From assembly GCF_013778505.1 (NCBI RefSeq), contig NZ_JAAOWU010000014.1, positions 1 to 64,000 of the forward strand: a stretch of 64,000 bases of DNA, written 5' to 3'. Under the pieces are notes generated by a model, which was not told the DNA's origin, did no database searches, and saw only the letters and a list, made by a program, of their open reading frames with translations. This stretch comes from Pseudomonas sivasensis (GTDB lineage Bacteria > Pseudomonadota > Gammaproteobacteria > Pseudomonadales > Pseudomonadaceae). Within the stretch, counting starts at the first letter, position 1; the number at the start of each line of letters is the position of its first letter. Positions 17,033 through 25,823 of the stretch are shown piece by piece. Position numbers and translations under genes: made by a program.

Positions 17033-18415
17033 ATGCGTCGCCTGTTATTCGCCTGCCTGCTTATGGGTTCTGCCCACGCTTTTGCCTTTGACCGCCTGCA
17101 AGTCGAGGGCTACACCTTGCCCAACGGCCTGCAATTGCTACTCAAGCCGGGCACCGAACGTGGGCACGTGGCGATCCGTTTGGTGGTCGGTGTGGGCCTG
17201 GATGACTTCGGCTGTGAGGAAAAGGAGTTGCCGCACTTGCTCGAACACTTGCTGTTCAGTGGCATCGACGGCGGCGGCGAAGGCGACCTCGAAGAGCGCA
17301 TGCAGGCCCTGGGCGGCGAGTGGAACGCCTACACCAGCAATGCCGACACCACCTTCGTAATTGAGGCTCCCGCGAAAAACCAGCGCAAGGTGCTCGACCT
17401 GTTACTGGCAATCATCACCCGCACTGAGTTGACCGACGCCAATATCAATGCGGCCAAACAAGTAGTAGAGCGCGAAGACGGCGGCCATTACTCGCACCTG
17501 CAACGCCTGCTGGACCGTCAGGACCTGGGCCACACCGCCAGCAATCAACTGGCCGTCGAGTTGGGCCTCAAATGCGCCGAACGCGCCGAGGTCGAGCAAC
17601 TGACCCGCGACCAGTTGCAGACACTGCGCAAGAATTGGTACGCCCCCAACAACATGACCCTGATCGTCGTCGGCGAACTCGACAAACTGCTGCCGGCCTA
17701 CCTGGAACGCACCTACGGCGAACTCGACCCGGTAGACCCCACCGAGCACAGGCCCCTGCCGGAAATCCAGCACACCGCCAACAGCCACCGCGAACTGATC
17801 CACGGCTGGGTAGGCAACAGCGCCAAACTGCACTGGCTGTTCCCAGAACCGGTATTGGACGACCAGCACGACGAAACCTACGACCTGCTTAAGGACTACC
17901 TCGACTGGGCGCTGTACCGTCAACTGCGCCTCAAGCACGGTTTGTCCTACGGCCCCTGGAGCGAACGCGAAGTGCTCGGCGGCGTAGGTTTCCTCAGCAT
18001 GAATGCCGACCTTGAGCGAGAAAACCTCCCTGAGGCCGAACAGGTACTGCACGACCTCACCGCGCAGTTGCTCAAAGACGGCCTCGACCCGGCCACCTTC
18101 GCCCGCCTGCAACAGGCCGCCATCGCGCGGCAAGCCTGGGCCGTGCAGGGCAACAGCGCGTTGGCCGACTACTATTGGGCGGCGTTGGCCGACTACGACA
18201 AAGGCCGCTTCAGCGACCCGGTCAAACGCATCAAGGCCGTCAACTTGGATCTGGCGAACCAGGCCATGCGCCAGGTACTCAAGCAGCCTGGCTACTGGCG
18301 CATCGAAAAACCGCTGTTAAGTTACGACATGCTCAATTGGATCGGCGCCGGCGTGCTTGGCCTGATCGCCATTGTGTTGATCGGCGTGCGGCTTTATCGC
18401 AAACGGATCACGTAA
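17033..18415 (+). CDS. Membrane-anchored M16 family metallopeptidase
   Basis: A 460-residue pitrilysin-family peptidase. A signal peptide (residues 1-18) is followed by the M16 N-terminal domain with the inverted zinc motif HLLEH at 68-72 and a downstream Glu ligand region VVEREDG (around 146). The M16 C-terminal domain begins near residue 185. The last ~30 residues hold a transmembrane helix (the LNWIGAGVLGLIAIVLI segment) and a basic tail, so the catalytic part should face the periplasm while tethered. It lies 57 bases after the Na/Pi gene. No second M16 partner is adjacent, although many periplasmic M16 proteins are encoded in pairs. Confidence 0.87.
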   Translation: MRRLLFACLLMGSAHAFAFDRLQVEGYTLPNGLQLLLKPGTERGHVAIRLVVGVGLDDFGCEEKELPHLLEHLLFSGIDGGGEGDLEERMQALGGEWNAYTSNADTTFVIEAPAKNQRKVLDLLLAIITRTELTDANINAAKQVVEREDGGHYSHLQRLLDRQDLGHTASNQLAVELGLKCAERAEVEQLTRDQLQTLRKNWYAPNNMTLIVVGELDKLLPAYLERTYGELDPVDPTEHRPLPEIQHTANSHRELIHGWVGNSAKLHWLFPEPVLDDQHDETYDLLKDYLDWALYRQLRLKHGLSYGPWSEREVLGGVGFLSMNADLERENLPEAEQVLHDLTAQLLKDGLDPATFARLQQAAIARQAWAVQGNSALADYYWAALADYDKGRFSDPVKRIKAVNLDLANQAMRQVLKQPGYWRIEKPLLSYDMLNWIGAGVLGLIAIVLIGVRLYRKRIT

Positions 18416-18487
18416 TCGGGCACCGAACGCCGGGCTAAGACGTTATTCTGTCTGGGATTTTTTCCTACAAAGACTGCGAACCGCCGA

Positions 18488-19519
18488 ATGCAAAACGTAA
18501 CCCGTTTAATCACCCGCATCCTCGAACTGATGAAGCGCTACCCAGGGGTGATTGCACTCGGCGGCTTCATCTCGGGTGTGTGCAGTTTCATTCTGGTGGA
18601 CCGTCAGCAGGGCATGGCCAGTTGGATCGCGGTCATCATGCTGGTGAGCTGGTTGTGGCTGATGCTGGAGAACAGCTTTACCCAGCTGTTCACCAAGGTG
18701 TTCAAGCGGGAAATTCCCGAACCCCTGCTGCGCTACGCCACCCAGATGATCCACCAGGAAAGTCTGTTCTTCGTGCTGCCGTTCTTTTTCATCACCACCG
18801 CGTGGAACAGTGGCCAATCGATATTCACCGGCCTGCTCGGCGCAGCGGCACTGGTGTCGATCATCGACCCGCTGTACTACAAATGGCTGGCGCCCAAGCG
18901 CTCGCTGTTCCTGGCGCTGCACACCCTGACGCTGTTCGCCGCGCTGCTCACCGCGCTGCCGATCATCCTGCACCTGACCACCGCCGAGAGTTACAAGCTC
19001 GCCCTCGGCGTAGCCATGGCGTTGTCGATCCCGAGCCTGGCAGTGAGCATGCCGCTGCGCAGCCTCAAGGGCTGGGCGATGCTGCTGGGGGTGACCGCCG
19101 CGATTGGTTGCGCAGGCTGGTTCCTACGCAGCTGGGTACCGCCGGCCACGCTGTGGATGACCGAAGTGGCCATCAGCACCCAGCTGCAAGACCGCACGCC
19201 AGGCGATGACCTCAAGGAAGTGACCGTCGCTCAACTGCGCAGCAGCGGGCTGTATGCCTATACCGCAATCAACGCGCCACGCGGGCTGAATGAGCGGATC
19301 TACCACGTGTGGAAATTCAACGGCAAAGAGGTCGACCGCATTGCCCTGGACATCCACGGCGGGCGCAAGGAAGGCTATCGCGCCTGGACCCACAAACAGA
19401 ACTTCCCGCCCGATTCGGCGGGGCGCTGGCAAGTTCAAGTGCTGACCGAAGACGGGCAGGTGATCGGCGTGCTGCGCTTCAAAGTGACTGACGCAGCACA
19501 AACGGACAACCCGAAGTAG
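18488..19519 (+). CDS. DUF5924/DUF2914 membrane protein
   Basis: A 343-residue protein. The first ~215 residues contain six or seven hydrophobic segments (DUF5924-like); the last ~110 are a soluble domain of DUF2914 type, ending IYHVWKFNGKEVDRIAL...WRVQV-like strands (here GRWQVQVLTEDGQVIGVLRF). DUF2914 regions resemble a beta-sandwich likely placed in the periplasm. Function unknown. It is 72 bases after the M16 gene and 55 before the MCE permease, all on the plus strand, but no shared role is evident. Confidence 0.8.
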   Translation: MQNVTRLITRILELMKRYPGVIALGGFISGVCSFILVDRQQGMASWIAVIMLVSWLWLMLENSFTQLFTKVFKREIPEPLLRYATQMIHQESLFFVLPFFFITTAWNSGQSIFTGLLGAAALVSIIDPLYYKWLAPKRSLFLALHTLTLFAALLTALPIILHLTTAESYKLALGVAMALSIPSLAVSMPLRSLKGWAMLLGVTAAIGCAGWFLRSWVPPATLWMTEVAISTQLQDRTPGDDLKEVTVAQLRSSGLYAYTAINAPRGLNERIYHVWKFNGKEVDRIALDIHGGRKEGYRAWTHKQNFPPDSAGRWQVQVLTEDGQVIGVLRFKVTDAAQTDNPK

Positions 19520-19574
19520 GCTGTATCGTGCTATTACGTAGGAATTGTGGATAGCCAATACAAGCTCGGAGCTT

Positions 19575-20723
19575 ATGACCAGTAGTCCCACGGCCGGCGC
19601 AGCCCACCTCGATACCTCCACCGCCCCTCCGTTACTGCGGATTACGGGGGACTGGACGCTGGCCCACTACGCAAACCTAAAGAAGCTGTCGGACAAACTC
19701 GACGGCCAATACGACGCCGGCGCACGCATAGACCTCAATGGGCTCGGCGCCCTGGATACTGCCGGCGCCTCGCTGCTGGTGGAACTGCTTGGGCCAACCC
19801 GTATCGAGCAATCCGCCGAACAGACCGATTGCAGCCTGTCCGCTGCCGACCGCGCGTTGCTCAAGACCGTCTACCGCTCACTCAACGATTTTTGCGTACC
19901 GGAAAAAGCACCGGAAGAGGCTGCCGGTATCCAGGTGTTGGCACGCATCGGGCGGGCGGTGGATACCGTCTGGCAGGACAGCAAGCAATTATTGGGTTTT
20001 GTCGGCCTGATCCTCGAAACCTTTGCCCGTGGCATTTTCCGCCCCAAGCGCTGGCGCCTGACGCCGATGGTTGCCCATCTCGAACAGGTCGGCCTCGATG
20101 CTGCGCCTATCGTGGCGTTGCTGACCTTTCTAGTCGGTGCCGTGGTGGCGTTTCTTGGCGCCACGGTACTCAAAAGCTTCGGCGCGACAATTTTTACGGT
20201 GGACCTGGTGGCGTTCTCCTTCCTGCGGGAATTCGGCGTGTTGCTCACTGCGATCCTGATCGCCGGCCGCACCGCTAGTGCGTTTACCGCGCAGATCGGT
20301 TCGATGAAGGCCAACGAAGAAATCGACGCCATCCGCACACTGGGCCTGGATCCGATGGAGTTGCTGGTACTGCCCCGCGTACTCGCGCTGCTGGTCGCGC
20401 TGCCGATGCTGACCTTTCTGGCGATGCTCTCGGGGATCGTCGGCGGCGGCGTGGTGTGTGCCGTAGCGCTGGATATTTCCCCGGCGATGTTCCTCTCGCT
20501 ACTGCAATCGGACATTGGCGTGCAGCACTTTTTGGTGGGCATGGTGAAAGCACCGATCTTCGCCTTTTTGATCGCGGCCATTGGCTGCCTGGAAGGCTTC
20601 AAGGTCAGCGGCAGTGCCGAATCGGTCGGCGCCCACACCACCTCCAGCGTGGTGCAATCGATCTTTGTGGTGATCGTGCTGGATGCGGTTGCCGCGCTGT
20701 TCTTCATGGAGATGGGCTGGTGA
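19575..20723 (+). CDS. STAS-MlaE fusion permease (MCE/Mla-type transporter)
   Basis: A ~382-residue permease with an N-terminal STAS domain (about residues 20-110; LRITGDWTLAHYANLKKL and DLNGLGALDTAGASLLVELL) fused to a MlaE domain (about 130-380) with five to six membrane segments and the family motif GRTASAFTAQIGSMKANEEIDAI. In the E. coli Mla system STAS (MlaB) and MlaE are separate proteins. I chose the ATG at 19575 (GGAG just upstream); an in-frame TTG at 19545 is possible. It heads a four-gene operon with overlapping frames: permease, ATPase, MlaD, lipoprotein. It is likely to move lipids between inner and outer membranes; direction and substrate are unknown. Confidence 0.92.
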   Translation: MTSSPTAGAAHLDTSTAPPLLRITGDWTLAHYANLKKLSDKLDGQYDAGARIDLNGLGALDTAGASLLVELLGPTRIEQSAEQTDCSLSAADRALLKTVYRSLNDFCVPEKAPEEAAGIQVLARIGRAVDTVWQDSKQLLGFVGLILETFARGIFRPKRWRLTPMVAHLEQVGLDAAPIVALLTFLVGAVVAFLGATVLKSFGATIFTVDLVAFSFLREFGVLLTAILIAGRTASAFTAQIGSMKANEEIDAIRTLGLDPMELLVLPRVLALLVALPMLTFLAMLSGIVGGGVVCAVALDISPAMFLSLLQSDIGVQHFLVGMVKAPIFAFLIAAIGCLEGFKVSGSAESVGAHTTSSVVQSIFVVIVLDAVAALFFMEMGW

Positions 20724-21523
20724 GTCGTCTACACCGTTCGCCCACCGAGGCGGTGATTGAAGTGCGTGGCCTGTGCAATCGCTTCGGCAGCCAGAGCGTG
20801 CACGAGAATCTCGACCTGGATTTGTACAAGGGCGAAATCCTTGCGGTGGTCGGCGGCTCCGGCAGTGGCAAGTCGGTGCTGTTGCGCAGCATCGTCGGCC
20901 TGCGCCGCCCCAGCGAGGGCGAAGTGCGGGTGTTCGGCAAGAATCTGCCGAGCCTGCCGGAGCATGAGCGTTCGCTGGTAGAGCGGCGCTTCGGCGTGCT
21001 GTTCCAGAAGGGCGCGCTGTTTTCCTCGCTGACCGTGACCGAGAACGTCGCGCTGCCACTGATCGAGCACGCAGGCCTCAGCCGCCGCGACGCCGAGCAC
21101 TTGGCGGCCGTCAAACTCGCCCTCGCTGGGCTGCCGCTGTCGGCCGCCGACAAATACCCCGCGTCGCTCTCCGGTGGCATGATCAAGCGCGCGGCACTGG
21201 CCCGGGCCCTGGCGCTGGACCCGGACATCCTGTTCCTCGACGAGCCCACCGCCGGCCTCGACCCGATTGGCGCGGCGCAATTCGACCAACTGATCCTGAC
21301 CCTGCGCGACGCGCTGGGTCTGAGCGTGTTCCTGGTCACCCATGACTTGGACACGCTGTACACCATCACCGACCGCGTGGCGGTGCTGGCGCAGAAGAAA
21401 GTGCTGGTGGCGGACGCCATCGATATCGTCTCGGAAACGGACGACGCCTGGATTCACGAATACTTCCACGGCCCCCGGGGCCGCGCGGCATTGGATGCCG
21501 CTCAACCGCTCAACGAGGTATGA
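20720..21523 (+). CDS. MCE/Mla-type ABC transporter ATP-binding protein
   Basis: A 267-residue MlaF-type ATPase. Walker A is GGSGSGKS (about residue 46), the signature is LSGGM (about 153) and Walker B is DILFLDEPTAGLDPIG. The GTG start at 20720 overlaps the permease stop (GTGA); an in-frame ATG at 20456 lies inside the permease gene and gives a foreign N-terminus, so I rejected it. The MlaF-like LSGGMIKRAALARA motif separates it from ordinary importers. It powers the adjacent permease. Confidence 0.93.
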   Translation: MSRLHRSPTEAVIEVRGLCNRFGSQSVHENLDLDLYKGEILAVVGGSGSGKSVLLRSIVGLRRPSEGEVRVFGKNLPSLPEHERSLVERRFGVLFQKGALFSSLTVTENVALPLIEHAGLSRRDAEHLAAVKLALAGLPLSAADKYPASLSGGMIKRAALARALALDPDILFLDEPTAGLDPIGAAQFDQLILTLRDALGLSVFLVTHDLDTLYTITDRVAVLAQKKVLVADAIDIVSETDDAWIHEYFHGPRGRAALDAAQPLNEV

Positions 21524-21524
21524 C

Positions 21525-22463
21525 ATGGAAACCCGAGCCCATCATGTGATGATCGGTCTGTTCAGCGTGATCGTGGTGGTCGGCGCGATGCTGTTTGGCC
21601 TGTGGCTGGCCAAATCCAGCGTCGACAGCGCCTTCCAGGATTACGAAGTGATCTTCAACGAGGCGGTCAGCGGCTTGTCTCAAGGCAGCTCGGTGCAATA
21701 CAGCGGGATCAAGGTGGGCGACGTGATCAGCCTGAGCCTGGACCCCAACGACCCGCGCCGCGTACTCGCGCGTATCCGCCTGGCCGGGCAGACGCCGATC
21801 AAGGAAGACACCCAAGCCAAACTCGCGCTGACCGGCATCACGGGCACGTCGATCATCCAACTCAGCGGCGGGACACCTCAAAGTGCGGTGCTCAAGGGCA
21901 AGGATGGCAACCTGCCGCAGATCATCGCCTCGCCATCACCCATCGCGCGGCTGCTGAACAACAGCAATGACCTGATGACCGGCATCAACCTGCTGCTGCA
22001 CAACGCCAACGAGATGTTCTCCTCGGATAACGTCGAGCGACTGAGCAAGACCCTGGATAACCTGCAACAAACCACTGGCGCCATTGCCGACCAACGCGGC
22101 GATATCAAGGTGGTGATGCAACAACTGATGCAAGTCAGCAAACAAGCCACCGCTGCTCTGGAGCAGACCACGGTGCTGATGCGTAACGCTAACGGGTTGC
22201 TCAACGATCAAGGCAAACAGGCGTTCGGCAGCGCCGAACAGGCGATGAAATCCTTGGAGCAAAGCACCGCCACCATCAATACCTTGCTGACCAATAATAA
22301 AGACTCGGTGAACAGTGGCATGCAGGGCCTCAACGAACTGGCGCCGGCGGTGCGCGAACTGCGCGAAACACTCGGTTCGCTGCGCGCCATCTCCCGCCGC
22401 CTGGAAGCCAACCCCAGCGGTTACCTGCTGGGCAGTGATAAGAACAAGGAGTTCACGCCATGA
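21525..22463 (+). CDS. MlaD/MCE domain protein
   Basis: A 312-residue protein with one N-terminal membrane helix (HHVMIGLFSVIVVVGAMLFGLWLA) followed by a single MCE domain (about residues 40-120; FNEAVSGLSQGSSVQYSGIKVGDV). A long helical C-terminal region rich in Gln, Asn and Leu follows. This is the periplasmic substrate-binding ring or tube protein of the transporter. The long tail suggests a YebT/PqiB-like needle rather than the short MlaD. The ATG at 21525 follows GAGGTATGAC. Confidence 0.92.
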   Translation: METRAHHVMIGLFSVIVVVGAMLFGLWLAKSSVDSAFQDYEVIFNEAVSGLSQGSSVQYSGIKVGDVISLSLDPNDPRRVLARIRLAGQTPIKEDTQAKLALTGITGTSIIQLSGGTPQSAVLKGKDGNLPQIIASPSPIARLLNNSNDLMTGINLLLHNANEMFSSDNVERLSKTLDNLQQTTGAIADQRGDIKVVMQQLMQVSKQATAALEQTTVLMRNANGLLNDQGKQAFGSAEQAMKSLEQSTATINTLLTNNKDSVNSGMQGLNELAPAVRELRETLGSLRAISRRLEANPSGYLLGSDKNKEFTP

Positions 22464-23071
22464 AGCGTGCTTATCAAATGATCGCTCCTGTGGCGCTGGC
22501 ACTGGTGAGCGCATGCTCGATCCTGCCTAAAGCCGACCCGTCGGACGTCTACCGCCTGGCCTCCGCCCAGACGACGACTCAAGGCACCCCGGTAGGTTGG
22601 TCGCTACGCCTGACCAAGCCACAAACCAGCGAGTTCCTCGACAGCCCACGCATCGCCGTGGTGCCCAATGGCGACCTGATCAGCAGCTACGCCAACTCGC
22701 GCTGGAGCGATCCCGCGCCGGTGCTGTTGCGTAATCGCCTATTGGACGGCTTCCAGAGTGACGGCCGAGTGACGCTGTTGAGCACCGACGACACCAATCT
22801 GCAGGCCGACTATGAGCTGGGCGGGCAGTTGCAGGCGTTTCAGAGTGAGTACCGGGGCAATGCGGTGGAGGTGGTGATCCGCCTCGACGCACGCCTGGTG
22901 CGTGGCAGTGATCAGCGGATTATTGCCAGCCGGCGGTTTGAAGTGCACCAAGCGGTGAGCGATACCAAGGTGCCGGCGGTGGTGGCCGGGTTTGGAGTGG
23001 CCGGGGATCAGTTGAGCAGGCAGGTGGTGGAGTGGGTTGTTCAGCAGGGCAACGGTGTTGCGAAACGCTGA
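22460..23071 (+). CDS. ABC-type transport auxiliary lipoprotein (PqiC/DUF330-like)
   Basis: A 203-residue lipoprotein with lipobox LVSAC (Cys19-20 region) after a short signal peptide. The ABC-type transport auxiliary domain follows (DSPRIAVVPNGDLISSYANSRWSDPAPVLLRNRLLDGF). PqiC relatives sit at the inner leaflet of the outer membrane and join an MCE tube. The ATGA overlap with the MlaD gene makes it the fourth member of the operon. A REP pair follows immediately, and I see no ordinary terminator. Confidence 0.9.
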   Translation: MKRAYQMIAPVALALVSACSILPKADPSDVYRLASAQTTTQGTPVGWSLRLTKPQTSEFLDSPRIAVVPNGDLISSYANSRWSDPAPVLLRNRLLDGFQSDGRVTLLSTDDTNLQADYELGGQLQAFQSEYRGNAVEVVIRLDARLVRGSDQRIIASRRFEVHQAVSDTKVPAVVAGFGVAGDQLSRQVVEWVVQQGNGVAKR

Positions 23072-23077
23072 GGGCCT

Positions 23078-23152
23078 CATCGGGGGCAAGCCCCCTCCCA
23101 CATTTTGAATGTGTTCACAGATCAACATGTAGGAGGGGGCTTGCTCCCGATA
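23078..23152. repeat. REP pair, outward form
   Basis: CATCGGGGGCAAGCCCCCT...CCCACATTTT on the left and CATGTAGGAGGGGGCTTGC...CCCGATAG on the right, with the GTGGGAGG ends facing each other across TGAATGTGTTCACAGATCAA. This is the opposite arrangement to the copy at 12608. The right copy has GTAGG instead of GTGGG. Confidence 0.85.
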
Positions 23153-23164
23153 GCGATCCGAGCC

Positions 23165-24394
23165 TCAGCCAAAGAACCAGTAGCACACCGCAATCGCCGC
23201 CACGACACCCGCAAACTCAGCCAGCAACGCACAGCCCACGGCATGCCGCGCCCGCTGAATGCCCACCGAGCCGAAGTACACCGCCAACACATAAAATGTG
23301 GTTTCCGTACTGCCCTGGATCGTCGCCGCCACCAGAGCCGGGAAGCTGTCCACACCTTGAGTCTGCATGGTCTCGATCAACATCGCCCGCGCAGCGCTGC
23401 CGGAGAATGGTTTGACCATTGCAGTCGGCAAGGCATCGACAAAGCGCGTGTCCATGCCGGTCCAAGCGACCAGATGGCGAATCCCCTCAAGGCCAAAGTC
23501 CAAGGCCCCGGAGGCGCGCAAAACACCCACGGCACAGAGCATCGCAACCAAGTAAGGCAACAGGTTCTTGGCCACGTCGAAGCCTTCTTTGGCCCCTTCG
23601 ACAAACGCCTCGTACACCTTCACCTTGCGCAACGCGCCGATCACCAGGAATAGCATGATCAATCCAAACAACGTGAGGTTGCCGAGGATCGACGACAAAC
23701 CGGCCAGCGCCGTGGCAGATAGCGTGGCCAATAACGCCATAAATCCGCCCAGCACCAACGCACCCGGAATCAGGTAAGCCAGCACCACCGGATCCCACAG
23801 TCGCAGACGCTGCATCACCGCCACCGACAGCAGGCCCACCAGAGTAGAAGCGCTGGTGGCCAACAGGATCGGCAGGAACACCAACGTCGGGTCGGCGGCG
23901 CCTTGCTGGGCGCGGTACATGAAGATGGTCACTGGCAGCAGTGTCAGAGACGAGGCGTTGAGCACCAAGAACAGAATCTGCGCGTTACTCGCCGTGTTGG
24001 GGATGGGGTTAAGTTCCTGCAACGCCTTCATGGCCTTTAGGCCGATTGGAGTGGCCGCGTTATCCAGGCCCAGGCCGTTAGCGGCGAAGTTGAGGGTGAT
24101 CAGACCGATGGCAGGGTGGCCGGCCGGCACTTCCGGCATCAGCCGGCGAAACAGCGGGCCAAGGGCCTTGGCCAGCCAATCGACGATCCCGGCTTTCTCG
24201 GCGATACGCAGAAAGCCCAGCCACAGGGTCAGGGTGCCGAACAGCAGCACCATCACTTCCACCGACAATTTGGCCATGGCGAAAATGCTTTCCACCATCG
24301 CCGCAAAAATCCCGGCGTTACCCCCCACCAGCCATTGCGCCAGTGCTGACACCATCGCCACGACAAAGAAGCCAAGCCACAGGCCATTGAGCAT
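23165..24394 (-). CDS. SpmA/SpmB-like nucleoside recognition (gate) domain membrane protein
   Basis: A 409-residue membrane protein equal to spore maturation proteins SpmA and SpmB joined in one chain. It has two gate (nucleoside-recognition) domains: residues ~45-150 with TLNFAANGLGLDNAATPIG, and ~270-400 with LPTAMVKPFSGSAARAMLIE and IQGSTETTFYVLAVYFG. Non-sporulating bacteria carry it widely; function unknown, with transport suggested. P. aeruginosa has the same gene beside gltP. It is on the minus strand, separated from gltP by a terminator-like dyad. Confidence 0.88.
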   Translation of the reverse strand: MLNGLWLGFFVVAMVSALAQWLVGGNAGIFAAMVESIFAMAKLSVEVMVLLFGTLTLWLGFLRIAEKAGIVDWLAKALGPLFRRLMPEVPAGHPAIGLITLNFAANGLGLDNAATPIGLKAMKALQELNPIPNTASNAQILFLVLNASSLTLLPVTIFMYRAQQGAADPTLVFLPILLATSASTLVGLLSVAVMQRLRLWDPVVLAYLIPGALVLGGFMALLATLSATALAGLSSILGNLTLFGLIMLFLVIGALRKVKVYEAFVEGAKEGFDVAKNLLPYLVAMLCAVGVLRASGALDFGLEGIRHLVAWTGMDTRFVDALPTAMVKPFSGSAARAMLIETMQTQGVDSFPALVAATIQGSTETTFYVLAVYFGSVGIQRARHAVGCALLAEFAGVVAAIAVCYWFFG

Positions 24395-24446
24395 CAGTTA
24401 AATCCCCCGAAAGATGGGGCGAATGATAGCGGGGCTGGCAGAAACG

Positions 24447-24473
24447 ACAAACCCCGGATTTACCGGGGTTTGT
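24447..24473 (-). terminator. Terminator between gltP and the SpmAB-like gene
   Basis: ACAAACCCCGG (24447-24457) and CCGGGGTTTGT (24463-24473) form an 11-pair stem with a five-base loop. Read on the minus strand it follows the gltP stop and is trailed by CGTTT, so it most likely ends gltP transcription. Confidence 0.7.
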
Positions 24474-24491
24474 CTTGGAGCCGTCGGACTA

Positions 24492-25823
24492 TCAGCCGCG
24501 AGTGGCTTGGGCAGTCGGCAGGGCTTGCTTGGTGCGCCAGTGCGGCAGCGAATTCCAGTAGCGCTCGCCTTTGGCGTCGTCGTACATGCCTTCCCAACGG
24601 GAGATGACCAATACCGCCAGGGCATTACCGATCACGTTGAGGGCGGTACGCGCCATGTCCATGATGCGGTCCACACCGGCGATGAACGCCAGGCCTTCCA
24701 GCGGGATCCCGACGCTGCCCAAGGTGGCCAGCAGCACCACGAAGGACACGCCCGGCACGCCGGCGATGCCTTTGGAGGTGACCATCAGAGTCAGCACCAG
24801 CATCAGTTGCTGACCGATCGACAGGTCAATGCCATACAGCTGGGCGATAAAGATTGCCGCGATGCTCTGGTACAAGGTCGAACCGTCGAGGTTGAACGAG
24901 TAACCGGTCGGCACCACGAAGCTGCAGATAGCCTTTGGCGCGCCATAAGCTTCCATCTTCTCGATCACGCGCGGCAGCACGGTTTCGGAACTGGCGGTGG
25001 AGTAAGCCAGTACCAGCTCATCTTTGAAGATGCGGATCAGCTTGAGGATCGAGAAGCCGAACAGGCGGGCGATCAGGCCCAATACTGCAAAAGCGAAGAA
25101 CAGGATGGCGACGTAAACCAGGATCACCAGCTTGGCCAGCGGCAGCAAGGAGGCAAAGCCAAAGTTAGCGACAGTCACTGCGATCAGTGCGAATACGCCG
25201 ATCGGGGCGTACTTCATGATCATGTGGGTGACTTTGAACATGCTCTCGGACACGCCTTGGAACATGGTCACAAGCGGCTCACGCAGCTCAGGCTTGAGGC
25301 TCGACAGACCCAGGCCGAACAGCACTGAGAAGAAAATGATCGGCAGCATCTCGCCACGGGCAACAGCGGCGAAGATGTTCGACGGGATCAGGTTGAGGAT
25401 GGTCTCGATAAACGCATGCTCATGCTGCACCTCGGCGGCGGTCGCCTGGTACTTGGAGATATCCACCGTACCGAGGGTACTCATGTCGATGCCCGCGCCC
25501 GGATGGAACAGGTTGGCCAGCAACAGGCCGACCACAATGGCGATGGTGGTGACGACTTCGAAGTAAAGGATGGTTTTGACGCCGATACGACCGAGCTTTT
25601 TCGCGTCACCGACACCGGCAATGCCGACGATCAACGAGGAAATCACAATCGGGATCACGATCATCTTGATCAGGCGGATAAAGATATCGCCCGCTGGCTG
25701 CAGCACGTTGCTGATCCACCAGGCCTTTTCAGCACTGAAATGGTTGAGCACTGCGCCGATTGCGATCCCCAGCACCAAACCGATGAGGATCTGCCAGGCG
25801 AGGCTTAGCTTTGCCTTCTTCAT
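24492..25823 (-). CDS. gltP: Glutamate/aspartate:proton symporter GltP
   Basis: A 443-residue DAACS-family symporter with eight membrane helices and two hairpins. Motifs are IRLIKMIVIPIVISSLIVGIAG near residue 50, the serine-rich AYSTASSETVLPRVIEKM near 275, and a C-terminal SKGIAGVPGVSFVVLLATLG helix with substrate contacts. The start MKKAKLSLAWQILIGLVLG is typical of GltP. It imports glutamate and aspartate with protons. It is preceded on the minus strand by a long non-coding region. Confidence 0.95.
   Translation of the reverse strand: MKKAKLSLAWQILIGLVLGIAIGAVLNHFSAEKAWWISNVLQPAGDIFIRLIKMIVIPIVISSLIVGIAGVGDAKKLGRIGVKTILYFEVVTTIAIVVGLLLANLFHPGAGIDMSTLGTVDISKYQATAAEVQHEHAFIETILNLIPSNIFAAVARGEMLPIIFFSVLFGLGLSSLKPELREPLVTMFQGVSESMFKVTHMIMKYAPIGVFALIAVTVANFGFASLLPLAKLVILVYVAILFFAFAVLGLIARLFGFSILKLIRIFKDELVLAYSTASSETVLPRVIEKMEAYGAPKAICSFVVPTGYSFNLDGSTLYQSIAAIFIAQLYGIDLSIGQQLMLVLTLMVTSKGIAGVPGVSFVVLLATLGSVGIPLEGLAFIAGVDRIMDMARTALNVIGNALAVLVISRWEGMYDDAKGERYWNSLPHWRTKQALPTAQATRG

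Noticed and set aside
20456..20719. N-terminal extension of the MCE ATPase from an ATG at 20456
   Set aside because: It runs inside the permease gene. The GTG at 20720, overlapping the permease stop, gives the normal ATPase start.
24414..25328. 304-codon plus-strand frame over gltP
   Set aside because: Antisense shadow of a well-identified transporter gene.
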